Notes: generated by a model from the sequence alone, not told the origin. Shown: positions 15,208-22,998, counted from the stretch's first letter. The stretch: 64,000 nt of DNA from Tumebacillus permanentifrigoris (GCF_003148565.1 NZ_QGGL01000003.1:124001-188000); one strand, 5' to 3'. Translations and numbers: made by a program.

Positions 15208-17433
15208 TTGTCCATCAAACGCAAATTGGCCATCATCTTCTCCATCATCGTCTCTTCCGTTTTGATCGCAAACAATGCGCTGTATTACTACACGACGCGC
15301 GAACTGCTGATCAATGACCAGCAACAACAGATGGAGGCGATTGCTCGCGAGATCGGAGTGGCGATCGAGCATTCCGAACAGGGGTCGGCGTATGTAGAAG
15401 AAATGATCGGTGAAAAGTTGCGCTTGGCGTCGATCGCGGCGCAGGCGGTGCTCGATCCGGATATCGATAAAGTGACAAATGAACAGTTGGTGGAAGTGAG
15501 CCGCACGCTCGGCATCTCGCACATCACGCTTTTTAAACAAGTGGGTGAGGAGATCATCGGGTGGAAGTCATCCGATCCGAAGGAGATCAATCTGACCACC
15601 AAGGACTGGGGCCTCTATCTCGACGCGATGAAGCAACTCTTCGCTCGGCAGCCTGTCACGGTTCAGGAGGGGCAGACCCTGCCCAACTATTGGACGGGAC
15701 CGATTGATGTCGCGTCCTCCGACCCGACGCATGTCGACAAATGGGGCTATTATTATGATGGCACGACCAATTACATCATCGACCCCTACGTCCGGGATTC
15801 CTACATTTACAAGTATGAAGACTTGACCGGTGCCCAGTCGATCGTGGATCGCACCTTAAAAGACAATGACGTCCTGTTGGAAATCACCGGTTTTAACCCG
15901 AATGCGTTTGGCAAGGACCCGATGATCACCAAAATCAACGGCGCCGAGTATGTGCAGCGCCAGAACCGCCCGGTCTTTTTCGGCGCTTACACCTACGAAG
16001 ATGCACAAGACGTGACCAACGTTCACGAGGCGCATGCCAAAAATGACATCGTGTCCTACCAGACCGATGTACACGGCAAGCGCGTGATCAAAACGTACAT
16101 CAGCATCCCGAACGCCAAGTACCCCTATGTGATCGGTCTCGTCACCGACTATGCAGCGATTCAAAAGGTATTAATCCAGCAGCTGTACCGCAACGCACTG
16201 ATCTCGCTGATCTCGTTGGCGCTCGTGTTCGTGCTCAGCTATGTCGTTGCCGGATACATGGTGCGACCGGTGCAGAAAATCCTGCACAAAGTCAACGAGA
16301 TGGCGCGTGGCAATTTTGATGGCCGCATCGATTTGCGTACCGACGACGAGCTCGGACAGTTGGCGAAACGTGTAAATTCGATGTCCAAGGACATGCAGGT
16401 CTACATGGAAGAACTCCGCTCGCTGTACGAACACAACCCATCGGCGCTGTTCTCGATCAACTTGGCCGGTGATTTTCTCTCGATCAACCCAGCGGCGGAG
16501 CAGGTGTTAGGCTACAAGACCGGCGAGGTACAAGGCCGCCCCCTCGTCGATCTCGTGGTAAAAAGCGACCGCCCGAAAGCGCTTCGCCACTTCAAGCAAG
16601 CGGTGGACGGGCACTACCAGAGCTACGAGATGCACATCCAGCGCAAGGACGGAGAGGTGTTCGAACTCGGGGTGCGCCACTTCCCGATCATGGTCGGAGG
16701 GGAGACGGTCGGGATCTACTCGACCGGCAAGGATATCACCGAGAGCCGCCGAACGGAGGAGCTGTTGCGCAAGTCGGACAAGCTCTCCGTCGTCGGGCAA
16801 CTCGCCGCCGGGGTGGCGCATGAGATTCGCAACCCGCTCACGTCGATCAAGGGCTTTGTGCAGTTGATCCGTGACACGCAAGGGGCCAAGCCGGAGTACT
16901 TCACGATCATGCTGTCCGAACTCGACCGCATCGAGTCGATCATCAACGAATTCCTCGTGCTCGCCAAGCCGCAAGCGGTGAATTTTCAGGAGAAAAGCAT
17001 CGTCACACTCCTGCAGAACATCACGGCTTTGGTCGAGACGCAGGCGATCTTGAACAATATCCAGATCGTCTTGCTCGCTTCTCCGGACATCCCCTTGATC
17101 GAGTGTGAGGAGAACCAACTGAAGCAGGTTTTCATTAACATTTTAAAAAACTCGATCGAAGCGATGCCGGAGGGTGGGATCATCCATCTCTACGTGGAGC
17201 ACATCGCCCTACAGGACGAGGTGCGCGTGCGTGTCGTCGACGAAGGGTTGGGCATTCCAGCAGAACGCATCCCGAAACTTGGCGAGCCGTTCTATACGAC
17301 CAAGGAAAAAGGGACTGGGCTCGGGTTGATGATCTCCTACAAGATCATCAACGAGCACCGGGGCAAGATGATCGTGCAGAGTCAGTTGAACGTCGGGACG
17401 ACCGTCGATGTCTACCTGCCGACCCAGAAGTAG
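15208..17433 (+). CDS. Membrane PAS-domain sensor histidine kinase
   Basis: 741 residues from TTG 15208, preferred over ATG 15118 because GGAAAGGGG lies 8-16 bases upstream and because the membrane helix (about 6-28) then starts the protein. An extracytoplasmic sensor of about 300 residues follows, then a second helix (about 328-352), HAMP, a PAS domain (about 415-525), HisKA with phospho-acceptor His538 in 'GVAHEIRNPLTSIKGF', and HATPase_c with 'NILKNSIEAM', 'VDEGLGIP' and 'GTGLGLM'. The H-box type is that of sporulation (Kin) kinases, which act on Spo0F; no response regulator is adjacent, consistent with an orphan kinase. Assignment to sporulation is inference. Confidence 0.9.
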   Translation: MSIKRKLAIIFSIIVSSVLIANNALYYYTTRELLINDQQQQMEAIAREIGVAIEHSEQGSAYVEEMIGEKLRLASIAAQAVLDPDIDKVTNEQLVEVSRTLGISHITLFKQVGEEIIGWKSSDPKEINLTTKDWGLYLDAMKQLFARQPVTVQEGQTLPNYWTGPIDVASSDPTHVDKWGYYYDGTTNYIIDPYVRDSYIYKYEDLTGAQSIVDRTLKDNDVLLEITGFNPNAFGKDPMITKINGAEYVQRQNRPVFFGAYTYEDAQDVTNVHEAHAKNDIVSYQTDVHGKRVIKTYISIPNAKYPYVIGLVTDYAAIQKVLIQQLYRNALISLISLALVFVLSYVVAGYMVRPVQKILHKVNEMARGNFDGRIDLRTDDELGQLAKRVNSMSKDMQVYMEELRSLYEHNPSALFSINLAGDFLSINPAAEQVLGYKTGEVQGRPLVDLVVKSDRPKALRHFKQAVDGHYQSYEMHIQRKDGEVFELGVRHFPIMVGGETVGIYSTGKDITESRRTEELLRKSDKLSVVGQLAAGVAHEIRNPLTSIKGFVQLIRDTQGAKPEYFTIMLSELDRIESIINEFLVLAKPQAVNFQEKSIVTLLQNITALVETQAILNNIQIVLLASPDIPLIECEENQLKQVFINILKNSIEAMPEGGIIHLYVEHIALQDEVRVRVVDEGLGIPAERIPKLGEPFYTTKEKGTGLGLMISYKIINEHRGKMIVQSQLNVGTTVDVYLPTQK

Positions 17434-17475
17434 CAAAAAGGACCGGATACGCGCGGGCGTATCCGGTCTTTTTAT
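17432..17475 (+). terminator. Terminator after sensor kinase
   Basis: GACCGGATACGC and GCGTATCCGGTC pair perfectly and are followed by TTTTT. Confidence 0.92.
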
Positions 17476-17535
17476 GCGAGTACACACATGAAACCGCCTC
17501 CCCATAGGAGGGAGGCGGGAGGATTCGCGCAGGTG

Positions 17536-17637
17536 TTAGTTGCTAACAACGAGTACCAGCGTATAGGCAATCATAAACCAAATCACAGCAGCGGGGATGA
17601 ACCCGTACATGACGCCGCGGAAAAAGCTCATATCCAT
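17536..17637 (-). CDS. 33-residue membrane microprotein under c-di-GMP riboswitch
   Basis: ATG 17637 to TAA 17538-17536, reading MDMSFFRGVMYGFIPAAVIW and continuing as one hydrophobic helix that ends 'YTLVLVVSN'. AAAGGAGA lies six bases before the ATG, an ideal ribosome site. The gene is immediately downstream of a GEMM/c-di-GMP-I aptamer on the same strand, which strongly supports it being expressed. It is a single-pass membrane microprotein with no recognised family. What it binds is unknown; a role in motility/attachment switching would fit the messenger but is inference. Confidence 0.75.
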   Translation of the reverse strand: MDMSFFRGVMYGFIPAAVIWFMIAYTLVLVVSN

Positions 17638-17647
17638 AATGGGTCTC

Positions 17648-17750
17648 CTTTCGGTAACCTGGCAACCATCGCATAAGGAATCTACGCTTTAGGCCCACGG
17701 CTTTGCGTCCCTGACTTTCGTACAGGTTTGCCATTATCGAGGATGGGAAA
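17648..17750 (-). ncRNA. c-di-GMP-I (GEMM) riboswitch
   Basis: Read leftward the segment has the GEMM consensus in order: GGCAAACC (17732-17725), a P1b hairpin capped by a GAAA tetraloop, GGGACGCAAAGCC (17711-17699), GGCCTAA (17695-17689), the tetraloop-receptor stem with GGTTGCC, and GGTTACCGA (17659-17651). These are the conserved ligand-pocket and receptor elements of the Vc2-type aptamer. The 3' edge runs straight into the AAAGGAGA ribosome site of the 33-residue gene, with no terminator in between, so control of translation start is the simplest model. Confidence 0.88.
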
Positions 17751-18017
17751 TACTTCTTGATAACATCATAACACATATGGGGGCGGTTTGTTAAGGGTAT
17801 TATTAATTTTTTCTTCTGTGTTTTCTATTTGTATTTAAGTAAGGAACTTTGTCTCTGTTTTTTATTAAACTCTTTGAATATTCAATTAATAGGAAAGGGG
17901 GAGTTGGCTTCATCAGGTATTTTTTGTCTTTTCGTCCTGCGAAGTGTTACACTGGGGACGGACAACAAGGCGCCCAGAGTCATTGGATGCTGGAACTTTC
18001 AGAAGGAGTGATTGGGA
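17751..18017. other. AT-rich intergenic region
   Basis: Holds the presumed leftward promoter of the riboswitch transcript and the rightward promoter of the gene at 18018. Short open frames here have no ribosome sites. A possible -35/-10 pair is not clear on either strand. Confidence 0.4.
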
Positions 18018-18218
18018 ATGGCAGTAAAATCTAAGTTTTACCTCGAAATCTACAATGAGAAAAACGCTGTGATCGGAGTCGTACCGCTCGATACCTATCC
18101 GAATGAAGAAACCATCGATAAAGTGATTCGGGAGACTTGTCAAAAAGTCGACGGACACGAGAACAACCTGAGCGGCAAGACCGCCAAAGTTGACAAGCGG
18201 TTTTCGGTCATCGAATAA
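18018..18218 (+). CDS. Small hypothetical protein
   Basis: 66 residues, MAVKSKFYLEIYNEKNAVIG..., soluble and charged, predicted alpha/beta. AAGGAG nine bases upstream selects ATG 18018 over TTG 18012. It is monocistronic and ends at a strong terminator. The family is not recognised; the start resembles small single-domain proteins such as DUF-type 'KFYLEIYNEK' sequences but I cannot name one. Confidence 0.7.
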   Translation: MAVKSKFYLEIYNEKNAVIGVVPLDTYPNEETIDKVIRETCQKVDGHENNLSGKTAKVDKRFSVIE

Positions 18219-18227
18219 TCGAAGTTG

Positions 18228-18267
18228 CCCAACACCCACCAGTCCGAAATGCTGGTGGGTGTTGCTG
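18228..18267 (+). terminator. Terminator after small gene 18018-18218
   Basis: CAACACCCACCAG and CTGGTGGGTGTTG form a 13-bp stem followed by CTGTATTTTT. Confidence 0.9.
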
Positions 18268-18359
18268 TATTTTTGTAGCCCACTCCCTTTGAAGTAGCGG
18301 ATTGGCAAGCGCAACATACCATAAGCGAGCGGACTACGCCCCGTCCGACATCGAACTAT

Positions 18360-18390
18360 ATAAAAAGCCGCCCAGAAGTGGGCGGCTTAC
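18360..18390 (-). terminator. Terminator downstream of the hydrolase gene
   Basis: AAGCCGCCCA-GAAG-TGGGCGGCTT; read leftward it is followed by TTTTATATAG, so it probably ends the leftward transcript of the proline iminopeptidase-like gene 60 bases away. Confidence 0.7.
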
Positions 18391-18448
18391 CTACCAACGT
18401 GGCTGAGTTGAGGGCGTGATGGCGGCTCCTGTGACCCTGCTTTCCGTT

Positions 18449-19297
18449 TTACACGGTTCGCAAAAACTCCCGAACAACGCGAACGTACTCGTCGGTTTCC
18501 TCGAGATACGCCTTGTGTGCGCTATGTTCAAATACGTGTAGTTTCGATCCAGGGACAAGACTTTGGTAATAGGCGAGCGTTTCCGGCTTGGTTTCATCAT
18601 AGCGGCCGCACAGGAACAGCGTCGGAATCTCAATCTCGTGCAGCGTTGAAGTCACATCATACGATTTCAAATTGCCAGTTGCGCAAAACTCGGACGGACC
18701 CCACATGGTGTTGTACACGACAGAATTCGTCTGTCGATCCTCAGGTCTTGGCGGCGAGTCGATTCGGCAGAGGTGACGCTTGTAGTACTGGATGATGGCC
18801 GCTTGGTACTCCTCGGAATCGGTCGTTCCTTCCGCCTCACAGCGTGCAACCGTCTCTTGCATTTCTTGTGGGAATTCTCGCAAATGTTCGGCTTGATCCT
18901 TTGCCCACAGCAAAGCACTCAGGCAGGGACTTGAGAAAATCACGCTTCGCACGCCCTGCGGGCGAGTCTGAAGATAGGAAGCGGCGAGCATCGTACCCCA
19001 GGAATGTCCCAAGAGGTGGAATTCCTTCAAGCCAAGTGCATGGCGGACCTGCTCCAATTCCTCGACAAACCGGTCGAGTTGCCACAACGAAACGTCATCA
19101 GGGCGGTCTGAGTAACCGCATCCCAGTTGATCGTAGATGACGATCTGTCGTTCATCCGTCAAAGGTTCTAAGTTCTCAAATCCAAAGCCGGTGGAACCAG
19201 GTCCTCCATGCAACAACAGCAGCGGAAGATCGCTACCTTCCCCGATGACCTGATACCAGACCTTGCCTCCCGTCACCTCTACATAACCTTCTCTCAT
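18449..19297 (-). CDS. Alpha/beta hydrolase, proline iminopeptidase-like
   Basis: 282 residues from ATG 19297, with AGGAG ten bases upstream. HGGPG (30-34) forms the oxyanion loop typical of prolyl aminopeptidases of the S33 family, the nucleophile is Ser99 in GHSWG, the acid Asp234 in 'GRYDE' and the base His261 in 'HSAHK'. The cap region 'FCATGNLKSYDVTSTLHEI' also matches tricorn-interacting factor F1-like proline iminopeptidases. It would release N-terminal proline from peptides in the cytoplasm. Monocistronic. Other S33 hydrolase activities cannot be excluded. Confidence 0.85.
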   Translation of the reverse strand: MREGYVEVTGGKVWYQVIGEGSDLPLLLLHGGPGSTGFGFENLEPLTDERQIVIYDQLGCGYSDRPDDVSLWQLDRFVEELEQVRHALGLKEFHLLGHSWGTMLAASYLQTRPQGVRSVIFSSPCLSALLWAKDQAEHLREFPQEMQETVARCEAEGTTDSEEYQAAIIQYYKRHLCRIDSPPRPEDRQTNSVVYNTMWGPSEFCATGNLKSYDVTSTLHEIEIPTLFLCGRYDETKPETLAYYQSLVPGSKLHVFEHSAHKAYLEETDEYVRVVREFLRTV

Positions 19298-19377
19298 CCA
19301 GAACACGCTCCTGTCATACGATTGCATGCAAATAAATGAAGTGTACTACAATTCAGCGCGTTGAACAGCACCACTGC

Positions 19378-19409
19378 AAAAAAAAGACCGCCCTCGCAGG
19401 CGGTCTTGG
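19378..19409 (-). terminator. Terminator for the 46-residue gene
   Basis: Read leftward AAGACCGCC-TGCGA-GGGCGGTCTT followed by a run of T, directly after the stop of the small gene. Confidence 0.88.
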
Positions 19410-19423
19410 TATCTAAGTTCGAT

Positions 19424-19564
19424 TTAAAATTCCACAACCAGCCCGCGCTCGCTCATCACGTGCAAGGCTTTTTCAAAACAAGCGTTGACTTCTGTTTCCG
19501 TCTCAGAGGCGATCAATTGGTCTACGAGATGCAGAATTTGTTGAACATCGTCATGTGTAAGCAT
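19424..19564 (-). CDS. 46-residue acidic small protein
   Basis: ATG 19564 to TAA 19426-19424. It begins MLTHDDVQQILHLVDQLIAS and ends 'MSERGLVVEF'; it is predicted to be two helices with an acidic surface. AGGAGGAG lies seven bases upstream and a strong terminator follows, so this is a well-supported monocistronic small gene. Family not recognised. Confidence 0.75.
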   Translation of the reverse strand: MLTHDDVQQILHLVDQLIASETETEVNACFEKALHVMSERGLVVEF

Positions 19565-19672
19565 CTAATTTCTCCTCCTGAAGTGGAAAGTCGTACTCTT
19601 ATCTGAATAATACAAAACATTAGAAAAATTAGCAAGTGGAAAAGTGACTGCTTCCGACAATTATTTTACAAT

Positions 19673-19703
19673 CGATATGTAACATATCGGTGACATCGAT
19701 ATG
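19673..19703. promoter_or_regulatory. CGATATG operator-like array
   Basis: CGATATG-TAA-CATATCG (19673-19689) is a perfect palindrome, and a third CGATATG follows at 19697-19703, 24 bases from the first. The array is flanked by a wider inverted pair TTCCGAC / GTCGGAA (about 19652-19658 and 19728-19734). It lies between the divergent 46-residue gene and the hydrolase, so it could be a transcription-factor site for either. The factor is not identifiable. Confidence 0.45.
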
Positions 19704-19823
19704 AAGGTTTTCTAAAGATATGACCCGTCGGAAAATATAGAATTCACAGGGAGGAAAAGCTATACTGGAATCAATTGAAGTGAGGAAAAACCACTTGACG
19801 TGAGGCAAAAGGAGTTGGGATTC

Positions 19824-20612
19824 ATGGGAGAAAACACCCCTGTCATCCGCAGTACCTATGGAGAGAACGAATGGCATTTCGGGGAGTTGCGCTTGCCGGA
19901 AGGAGCAGGTCCGCATCCGGTCGCGTTGATCATCCACGGCGGCTTTTGGTACGCGCAGTACGGACTGGATCTGATGGACAAGATGGCGGAGGACTTTACC
20001 TCGCGCGGTTGGGCGACTTGGAACATCGAGTACCGTCGCAACGGGCATGAAGGCGGTGCATACCCTGGCACGCTGATGGACGTAGGAGCCGCGGCGGATC
20101 ATCTGCGCCAACTGGCGGATCAGTACCCGCTGAATCTCGCCAACGTGGTCGCGATCGGACATTCGGCTGGCGGACATCTCGCGCTCTGGCTGGCGGGGCG
20201 TCACCAGCTTCCCGTCGACAGCGAGTTGTATGTGGCTCAACCGCTTGCCTTGAAGGGTGTCGTCAGTTTGGCGGGTGTCACCGACATGCACCACATGTGG
20301 GAAGTTCGCCAAGTGAACAGTCCGGTCGTGGCGTTCCTCAACGGAACGCCGGAGCAAGTGCCAGATCGCTATGCACAAACGTCCCCAGCACTGCTTTTGC
20401 CATTGGGCGTCCCACAAATTCTCGTGCATGGCACAGAGGATGTCGACGTTCCGCTTGCCCTGAGCACAGCCTATCTGCCCAAAGCTCAGGCGGCGGGCGA
20501 TCGCGTCGAGTTGGTCGAGTTGGCGGGCGTCGAACACTTTAAAGTGATCGATCCGGCTTCGGAAGCATGGCCGCCGATCGTGGAAGCGATGCACAAACTG
20601 ACGAGGGGGTAG
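19824..20612 (+). CDS. Alpha/beta hydrolase (BD-FAE/esterase-lipase type)
   Basis: 262 residues from ATG 19824 (AAGGAG nine bases upstream; a GTG at 19800 is in frame but lacks a site). HGGFW (38-42) is the oxyanion motif of hormone-sensitive-lipase/kynurenine-formamidase-like hydrolases, Ser114 lies in GHSAGG, and a late 'HGTEDVDVP' Asp and 'GVEHFK' His complete the triad. Soluble. Substrate unknown: a carboxylesterase, arylformamidase or peptidase S9-like role are all possible. The DUF962 gene starts four bases after the stop. Confidence 0.85.
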   Translation: MGENTPVIRSTYGENEWHFGELRLPEGAGPHPVALIIHGGFWYAQYGLDLMDKMAEDFTSRGWATWNIEYRRNGHEGGAYPGTLMDVGAAADHLRQLADQYPLNLANVVAIGHSAGGHLALWLAGRHQLPVDSELYVAQPLALKGVVSLAGVTDMHHMWEVRQVNSPVVAFLNGTPEQVPDRYAQTSPALLLPLGVPQILVHGTEDVDVPLALSTAYLPKAQAAGDRVELVELAGVEHFKVIDPASEAWPPIVEAMHKLTRG

Positions 20613-20616
20613 GCGC

Positions 20617-20967
20617 ATGTACCGGACCTACGAAGAGTTCTGGGTGTATTACGTCAGCGAGCATCTGAAACGCAGCACCCGCTTCCTGCACGCGCTCGGG
20701 ACGACGGGGGTGTTGCTTCTGCCGTTTTGGGTGTTGTGGCAACAGGCGTGGTGGTGGCTGTTGTTGCTGCCGGTGCTCGGCTATGCTCCCGCGTGGATCA
20801 GTCACTTTTTCATCGAACACAACCGACCGGCGACGTTTACCTACCCGCTATGGTCGTTGCGTGCCGACTTCCGCATGTACGGTCTGATCTTGACCGGTCG
20901 CATGGGCGGCGAAGTCGAACGCGCCCGCAACTGGCTAGTCGATCCGAGTTCGATCACCGTTCGGTGA
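20617..20967 (+). CDS. DUF962/Mpo1-like membrane protein
   Basis: 116 residues with the DUF962 pattern 'F-x-x-YYVSEHLKRSTRFLHALGT' near the N-terminus, a central hydrophobic stretch (two segments, about 33-65), and 'GYAPAWISHFFIEHNRPATFTYPLWSLRADFRMY'. The conserved His residues (EH, HALG, SHFFIEHNRPATF) match Mpo1, an iron-dependent 2-hydroxy fatty acid dioxygenase of yeast; bacterial members are uncharacterised. It is probably co-transcribed with the upstream hydrolase. The last 33 bases overlap the 3' end of the convergent TatD gene. Confidence 0.85.
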   Translation: MYRTYEEFWVYYVSEHLKRSTRFLHALGTTGVLLLPFWVLWQQAWWWLLLLPVLGYAPAWISHFFIEHNRPATFTYPLWSLRADFRMYGLILTGRMGGEVERARNWLVDPSSITVR

Positions 20968-21738
20968 TGGGGGAGCATAGCAGGCATCCACATTCGCCCG
21001 CACCTGTTGCGCCAACGCATCCTGTGAAACTCCCTTCAACTGCGCCACACGGCCCACCATCTCGTGCAAGAACAGCGGGGAAGTCGGGCGTCCGGCAAAA
21101 AGCGGCCCAACGTGTGGCCATGGGCCGTCTGTTTCGAACAAGAGTTGGCTGAGCGGCACATGCCTTGCGAGTTGTTGATCGCGCTCACGGTGGCAGACAT
21201 CTGGCGTGACCGAGACATAGTAGCCCGCCTCCACGATGCGTTGCAGATCGGCAGGGACCGCTTTCAACCAATGAAAATGCGCTCGCTCCACCCGATGGCG
21301 TTGCAGGACTTCGAGGGCGAGCGGAACCTTGTCGTGAACAGCATGCAAGACGAGCGGCAGGCGGTGTCTCGCCGCCAGCTTGGCAAACACCCCGAACAGT
21401 TCTAGGTGGTCGTCCAACGCCATCGTGCCGAGTTCGGCCAACGCATAGTGTGGCAAACCGACCTCGCCGATGGCGGAGAGTCGGTTTTTTTCGAGCTCGA
21501 TGAGCTGTAGAAGTTCGACCAACTCCGATTCAGGAGGCACCGGCTGTTCGGGATGGGTGCCGAGTGCCGCCCGCACGAAGTCGGGGAATCGCTGCTGCAA
21601 GTCCAGTGTGCGATGGGCAGAGCGCAGACCTGTCGACACCGCGACCACGCCTTGAATGCCGCCGATCCGCCAGCTTTCAATCAACCCTTCGATCTGCTCG
21701 TCCGGATATTGCTCCAGATGCAAGTGTGCGTCGAACAT
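20935..21738 (-). CDS. TatD-family metal-dependent hydrolase
   Basis: 267 residues from ATG 21738. TIM-barrel amidohydrolase superfamily signatures: HLH in 'FDAHLHLEQ' at the N-terminus, metal-bridging Glu in 'AIGEVGLPHY', His in 'LVLHAVHDKVP', His in 'RAHFHWLKA' and Asp in 'LFETDGPWP'. TatD enzymes are 3'-5' DNases or related phosphoesterases; this copy is more divergent than housekeeping TatD/YabD. A terminator-like hairpin sits in its leader (21772-21806). The 3' end overlaps the convergent DUF962 gene by 33 bases. Confidence 0.88.
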   Translation of the reverse strand: MFDAHLHLEQYPDEQIEGLIESWRIGGIQGVVAVSTGLRSAHRTLDLQQRFPDFVRAALGTHPEQPVPPESELVELLQLIELEKNRLSAIGEVGLPHYALAELGTMALDDHLELFGVFAKLAARHRLPLVLHAVHDKVPLALEVLQRHRVERAHFHWLKAVPADLQRIVEAGYYVSVTPDVCHRERDQQLARHVPLSQLLFETDGPWPHVGPLFAGRPTSPLFLHEMVGRVAQLKGVSQDALAQQVRANVDACYAPPSPNGDRTRID

Positions 21739-21771
21739 TCCGTTCCCCCCTTTTCCTCCAGTATACAAAAA

Positions 21772-21807
21772 AAGGGCAGAGACAAGGGTGGCGTCTCTGC
21801 CAATACA
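21772..21807 (-). terminator. Terminator in the leader of the TatD gene
   Basis: Read leftward GGCAGAGAC-GCCACCCTT-GTCTCTGCC is followed by CTTTTTTTG, 35 bases before the TatD start codon. There is no leftward gene just upstream for it to terminate, so it may be an attenuator of tatD or end a short leader RNA. Confidence 0.7.
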
Positions 21808-21958
21808 TAAATAGGTGTAGGGTAAATAAAGGTCGTATCTAGATTGTATCTAAAGTGAGAGTTTGTAACACCTAGCCGAAAGTACAGTTTTTCGACAGCT
21901 GCATGAGATGTCTAGAACTGGAAATGCTAACACCACAACCTTTGAGGAGGTGGCGGGT

Positions 21959-22105
21959 ATGGGCATTATCATCGGGATCATCATAGCAGTTGTGCTATGG
22001 AAGGTGTTGCAACTGTCGGTGATGGCACTGATCTGGATCGCGATCATTGGAGCGATTGTCGGTGCGATTCCAACGTTTATGAAACGTCGAGGCCAGAACA
22101 GATAA
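21959..22105 (+). CDS. 48-residue two-helix membrane protein
   Basis: ATG 21959 with GAGGAGG at 21944-21950. Begins MGIIIGIIIAVVLWKVLQLS; the first 40 residues are almost entirely hydrophobic (two segments, about 2-18 and 20-38) and the end is basic ('FMKRRGQNR'), giving both ends a cytoplasmic orientation. Monocistronic with its own terminator. The family is not recognised; it resembles small hydrophobic proteins common in Bacilli. Confidence 0.75.
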   Translation: MGIIIGIIIAVVLWKVLQLSVMALIWIAIIGAIVGAIPTFMKRRGQNR

Positions 22106-22120
22106 GCACAGACAAGTGGA

Positions 22121-22148
22121 GGGCGGCGCGGTGAGCCGTCCTTTTTCA
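22121..22148 (+). terminator. Terminator after 48-residue membrane protein
   Basis: AGGGCGGC-GCGGTGA-GCCGTCCT followed by TTTT. Confidence 0.8.
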
Positions 22149-22199
22149 TGCGCACTTCATATTGTCACAAACATCGACGGACTCTGAACGAGATCGATG

Positions 22200-22495
22200 G
22201 CAAGCGTAGGAATTCCATGTGCTACGTATCAAAAAGAAATCAGCCACAAGTACTTCCTTCATTCGTTCGAGAAGCCGACCGCATTGCTTGAGTTCTTGAC
22301 CTAGAAGTCCAGCAAAAGTGGCGAGTTAGTACTCGACCCGTTCCTTGGTTCTGGTAGCACGGCTGTGTTGCCCGAAATTGAGGGTGGAGATTTGTTGGAT
22401 GTGAACTCTCGGGGAGATTTTCAAAATGGCAAAGCGTGCATTTAACTGACAGATTGAATCGCTGGAACTCGTTGGCGGCGGCCAAGAAAGGATGA
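22200..22495 (+). pseudogene. Decayed DNA methyltransferase (N6/N4 type) fragment
   Basis: In one plus-strand frame the sequence reads 'KYFLHSFEKPTALLEFLT', an amber stop, then 'KSSKSGELVLDPFLGSGSTAV', followed by a frameshift near 22390 into 'RFVGCELSGRFSKWQSVHL' and an in-frame end 'RLNRWNSLAAAKKG'. FEKP, DPFxGSGST and RFxGCE are the characteristic C-terminal blocks (SAM-binding motif I) of beta-class DNA adenine/N4-cytosine methyltransferases of phages and islands. At least one stop and one frameshift, and no catalytic DPPY part, make it non-functional. Its end overlaps the next small open frame by four bases, as in a phage operon. Confidence 0.8.
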
Positions 22496-22698
22496 TCCTC
22501 ATGACCGAACTCGACCTGCAACAACTCGCCGCCGCCCCAATGGTCGCGCTGTTCGGCGGCATTCCTCAGAAGTACACCCGACTGGATAATCGATACATCA
22601 CCGTAGTGCTGACAAACCTGCCGCATCTCAAACAGGGTCGCCGACTATGCGCAAACTGTGATGACAAGTGGGCACTCTGCACGGTACAACAGCCCTGA
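22492..22698 (+). CDS. Phage-like 68-residue open frame (possible relic)
   Basis: Starts at ATG 22492, overlapping the end of the dead methyltransferase (ATGA). Reads MILMTELDLQQLAAAPMVAL and contains a Cys pair 'RLCANCDDKW'. No family recognised. It sits in degraded DNA and may itself be truncated, since protein-like sequence continues in other frames downstream. Confidence 0.35.
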   Translation: MILMTELDLQQLAAAPMVALFGGIPQKYTRLDNRYITVVLTNLPHLKQGRRLCANCDDKWALCTVQQP

Positions 22699-22941
22699 AG
22701 TTCAAGTAGCCGTACAAAAAGGTACCTACCGCCTACTCGTCGGATATTACCCCGGTGGAGCGGTTCCCACATATCTACGAGGCAACCGTGTATGCGATCA
22801 CGTTCATTGGCTTGGGGATCGAGCATGGGCAAGCGTGGCGCAGTACATGACTATCTCCACCGGACACGAGATAAGCGGCAAGGGAGACGACCAAGAGCAT
22901 GAGGGTTCAAGGCACAGATCACGAAAAAATTAGCGGCGGCC
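22699..22941 (+). pseudogene. Degraded phage-like coding remnants
   Basis: Short protein-like stretches appear in different frames, for example 'TPVERFPHIYEATVYAITFI' near 22755-22815 and 'MGKRGAVHDYLHRTRDKRQG' near 22826-22885, each closed by stops. This is consistent with a frameshifted mobile-element gene that no longer encodes a full product. The original function is not recognisable. Confidence 0.4.
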
Positions 22942-22998
22942 CCAGAACATTTAAAGACCCCAGCCTAAGGACTGGAGTCTTTAAATTAAAAATTCTGG
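22942..22998. repeat. Long imperfect hairpin upstream of unknown cassette
   Basis: CCAGAA (22942-22947) pairs with TTCTGG (22993-22998), and ATTTAAAGAC (22949-22958) pairs with GTCTTTAAAT (22977-22986), with an inner CCAG/CTGG stem. It may be a terminator of the relic operon or the edge of the inserted cassette. Confidence 0.5.
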
